From assembly GCA_913048145.1 (NCBI GenBank), contig CAJWVP010000188.1:1-6053 (forward strand): 6,053 nucleotides of DNA. Reading direction: 5' to 3'. The notes under the pieces are model-generated. The model did not search any database and was not told the origin of the DNA. It saw only the letters and a program-made list of their open reading frames with translations. Shown here one piece after another: positions 5,046 through 6,053 of the stretch. Made by a program: the position numbers and the translations under genes. Source of the DNA: an uncultured Rhodospirillaceae bacterium (GTDB lineage Bacteria; Pseudomonadota; Alphaproteobacteria; Rhodospirillales; Casp-alpha2). The number at the start of each line of letters is the position of its first letter. Position 1 is the stretch's first letter.

Positions 5046-6053
5046 ATGTCAGACGCCATTGAAGCCCTGTTAAACCCGCGTTCCGTGGCCATTATCGGTG
5101 CGTCGCCGGACGCCAATAAACTTAACGGTCGGCCCCAATACTTCATGCAGCGTGATGGCTATGCAGGGGCCATTTATCCGGTGAACCCCAAATATACTGA
5201 GATCAGCGGTCTCACGTGCTATCCGGATATCGCATCGTTGCCGGAACCCCCGGATCTGGCGGTTGTCGTGGTCGCGGCAGCCCGCGCAATCCAGGCCGTG
5301 GCGGACTTGGGTGACAAGGGCGCCAAGGTGGCGGTGCTGTTCAGCTCTGGTTTCGGCGAAATGGGTGAGGGAGGGCGGGTGCGCGAAGCCGAACTCTTGG
5401 AGACCGCTATGACCCATGGCATTCGCCTTTGTGGGCCCAACAACCTGGGCGTTATTAATTCGTTCATTCATATGCCCGCCACCTTCAGCCAATACGCCGA
5501 TTTGCCTCCCGAGGCCGGCCCCGTTGCCTTCGCCAGCCAGTCAGGAGCGTTTGGCACCGGTATAGCGGCCCTGGCGCGTAGTCGGGGTCTCGGCATTGGT
5601 TATTTCGTGAATACAGGTAACCAGGCGGACATTACGCTGATGGAGGCGCTCGACCACACCCTGGAAGATGACCGCATTCGTGTCGCGTCGGCCTATTTAG
5701 AAGGTCTGCGGGAGGGTGATCAACTGGTAGCCCTGGCCGACAAGTCAGTGCGTATGGGTAAGCCGTTGGTTGCCGTGAAGGTGGGCCGCAAGGCCGCCGG
5801 TGCGCGGGCAGTGGCGTCGCACACGGGCTCCATGGCCGGCGAGGATGCGGTGTTTGACGGTGTTGCTCGCCAGCGCGGCGTAATCCGGGCTCGGAACGAA
5901 GCGCATTTGCTCGATCTGGTATCAGCTTTCGTGCACAGCGACGTTCCTGAAGGCAACGGCATTGCGATTGTCACCCAATCCGGCGGCGCTGGTGTGCTGA
6001 TGGCGGATCGCGCCGAGGAGTTGGGGCTGACGGTGCCGGAACTTGGCGGGGCC
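5046..6053 (+). CDS. NDP-forming acyl-CoA synthetase (acetate-CoA ligase family), 3' truncated by window
   Basis: The first 336 residues of a protein expected to be about 700 long; the frame is open to the last base. Members activate a carboxylic acid with CoA, usually producing ADP, through an acyl phosphate and a phosphohistidine relay. The CoA-binding domain (about 8-135) begins with LLNPRSVAIIGASPD (GAS at 18-20) and ends at CGPNNLG (129-135), where Cys, Ser or Thr is commoner than the second Asn. The succinyl-CoA-synthetase-like domain follows with SQSGAFG (164-170), NTGNQADI (189-196) and SHTGSMAGED (258-267), whose His259 matches the phosphohistidine near position 257 of archaeal ADP-forming acetyl-CoA synthetase. 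The ATP-grasp half is expected beyond 6053. The ATG at 5046 has AAGG 10 nt upstream and the protein start fits the family. It is divergent from the IclR operon and probably regulated from the shared palindromes. The substrate acid is unknown. Confidence 0.93.
   Translation, partial: MSDAIEALLNPRSVAIIGASPDANKLNGRPQYFMQRDGYAGAIYPVNPKYTEISGLTCYPDIASLPEPPDLAVVVVAAARAIQAVADLGDKGAKVAVLFSSGFGEMGEGGRVREAELLETAMTHGIRLCGPNNLGVINSFIHMPATFSQYADLPPEAGPVAFASQSGAFGTGIAALARSRGLGIGYFVNTGNQADITLMEALDHTLEDDRIRVASAYLEGLREGDQLVALADKSVRMGKPLVAVKVGRKAAGARAVASHTGSMAGEDAVFDGVARQRGVIRARNEAHLLDLVSAFVHSDVPEGNGIAIVTQSGGAGVLMADRAEELGLTVPELGGA

Noticed and set aside
5070..5492. 140-residue reading frame on the - strand
   Set aside because: It lies antisense within the acyl-CoA synthetase gene, whose frame shows clear family motifs; no recognisable domain on the opposite strand.

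Overview
The window looks like an alphaproteobacterial chromosome, most likely Rhodospirillales-like or a related deep-branching lineage. The main evidence is an unmistakable CtrA (strand -, 1451-2158) next to a ChpT-type histidine phosphotransferase (strand +, 6-644). Both belong to the CckA-ChpT-CtrA phosphorelay, which is confined to Alphaproteobacteria. Placement below class level is inference from gene content. I see no mobile element, CRISPR array, tRNA or rRNA.

Left part (1-2325), cell-cycle/development signalling. chpT is followed, after a 252-bp spacer rich in inverted repeats, by a 121-residue stand-alone receiver protein (897-1262). It converges with ctrA across a 188-bp gap (1263-1450) that holds only weak hairpins. 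The ctrA upstream region (2159-2325) carries a perfect TTAACCAT CtrA half-site, two GANTC (CcrM-type) sites and an AAAGGGG ribosome binding site that fixes the CtrA start at 2158. ChpT passes phosphate to CtrA. The receiver between them is a plausible further ChpT partner, but that is inference.

Right part (2326-6053), acyl-CoA metabolism. Three - strand genes form a tight operon in the order IclR-family regulator (4907 or 4922 to 4092), zinc-less MDR/quinone-oxidoreductase-like enzyme (4076-3099) and crotonase-fold enzyme (3081-2326). A large NDP-forming acyl-CoA synthetase (5046 to beyond 6053) is divergently transcribed and is cut by the window edge. The 123-bp divergent promoter region holds TTGACA elements and two overlapping perfect palindromes centred exactly 10 bp apart, a strong candidate operator for the IclR protein. 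A reasonable reading is that the synthetase activates an unknown carboxylic acid to its CoA ester, the crotonase and oxidoreductase act on the product, and the IclR protein senses a pathway metabolite. The crotonase lacks one of the two catalytic glutamates of classical enoyl-CoA hydratase, so an isomerase or other crotonase activity should be considered. The substrate cannot be named from this sequence.

Nothing here is a clearly new system. The most notable items are the operator architecture, the linked chpT/receiver/ctrA arrangement, the structured leader lacking a Shine-Dalgarno before the receiver gene, and the altered crotonase active site.
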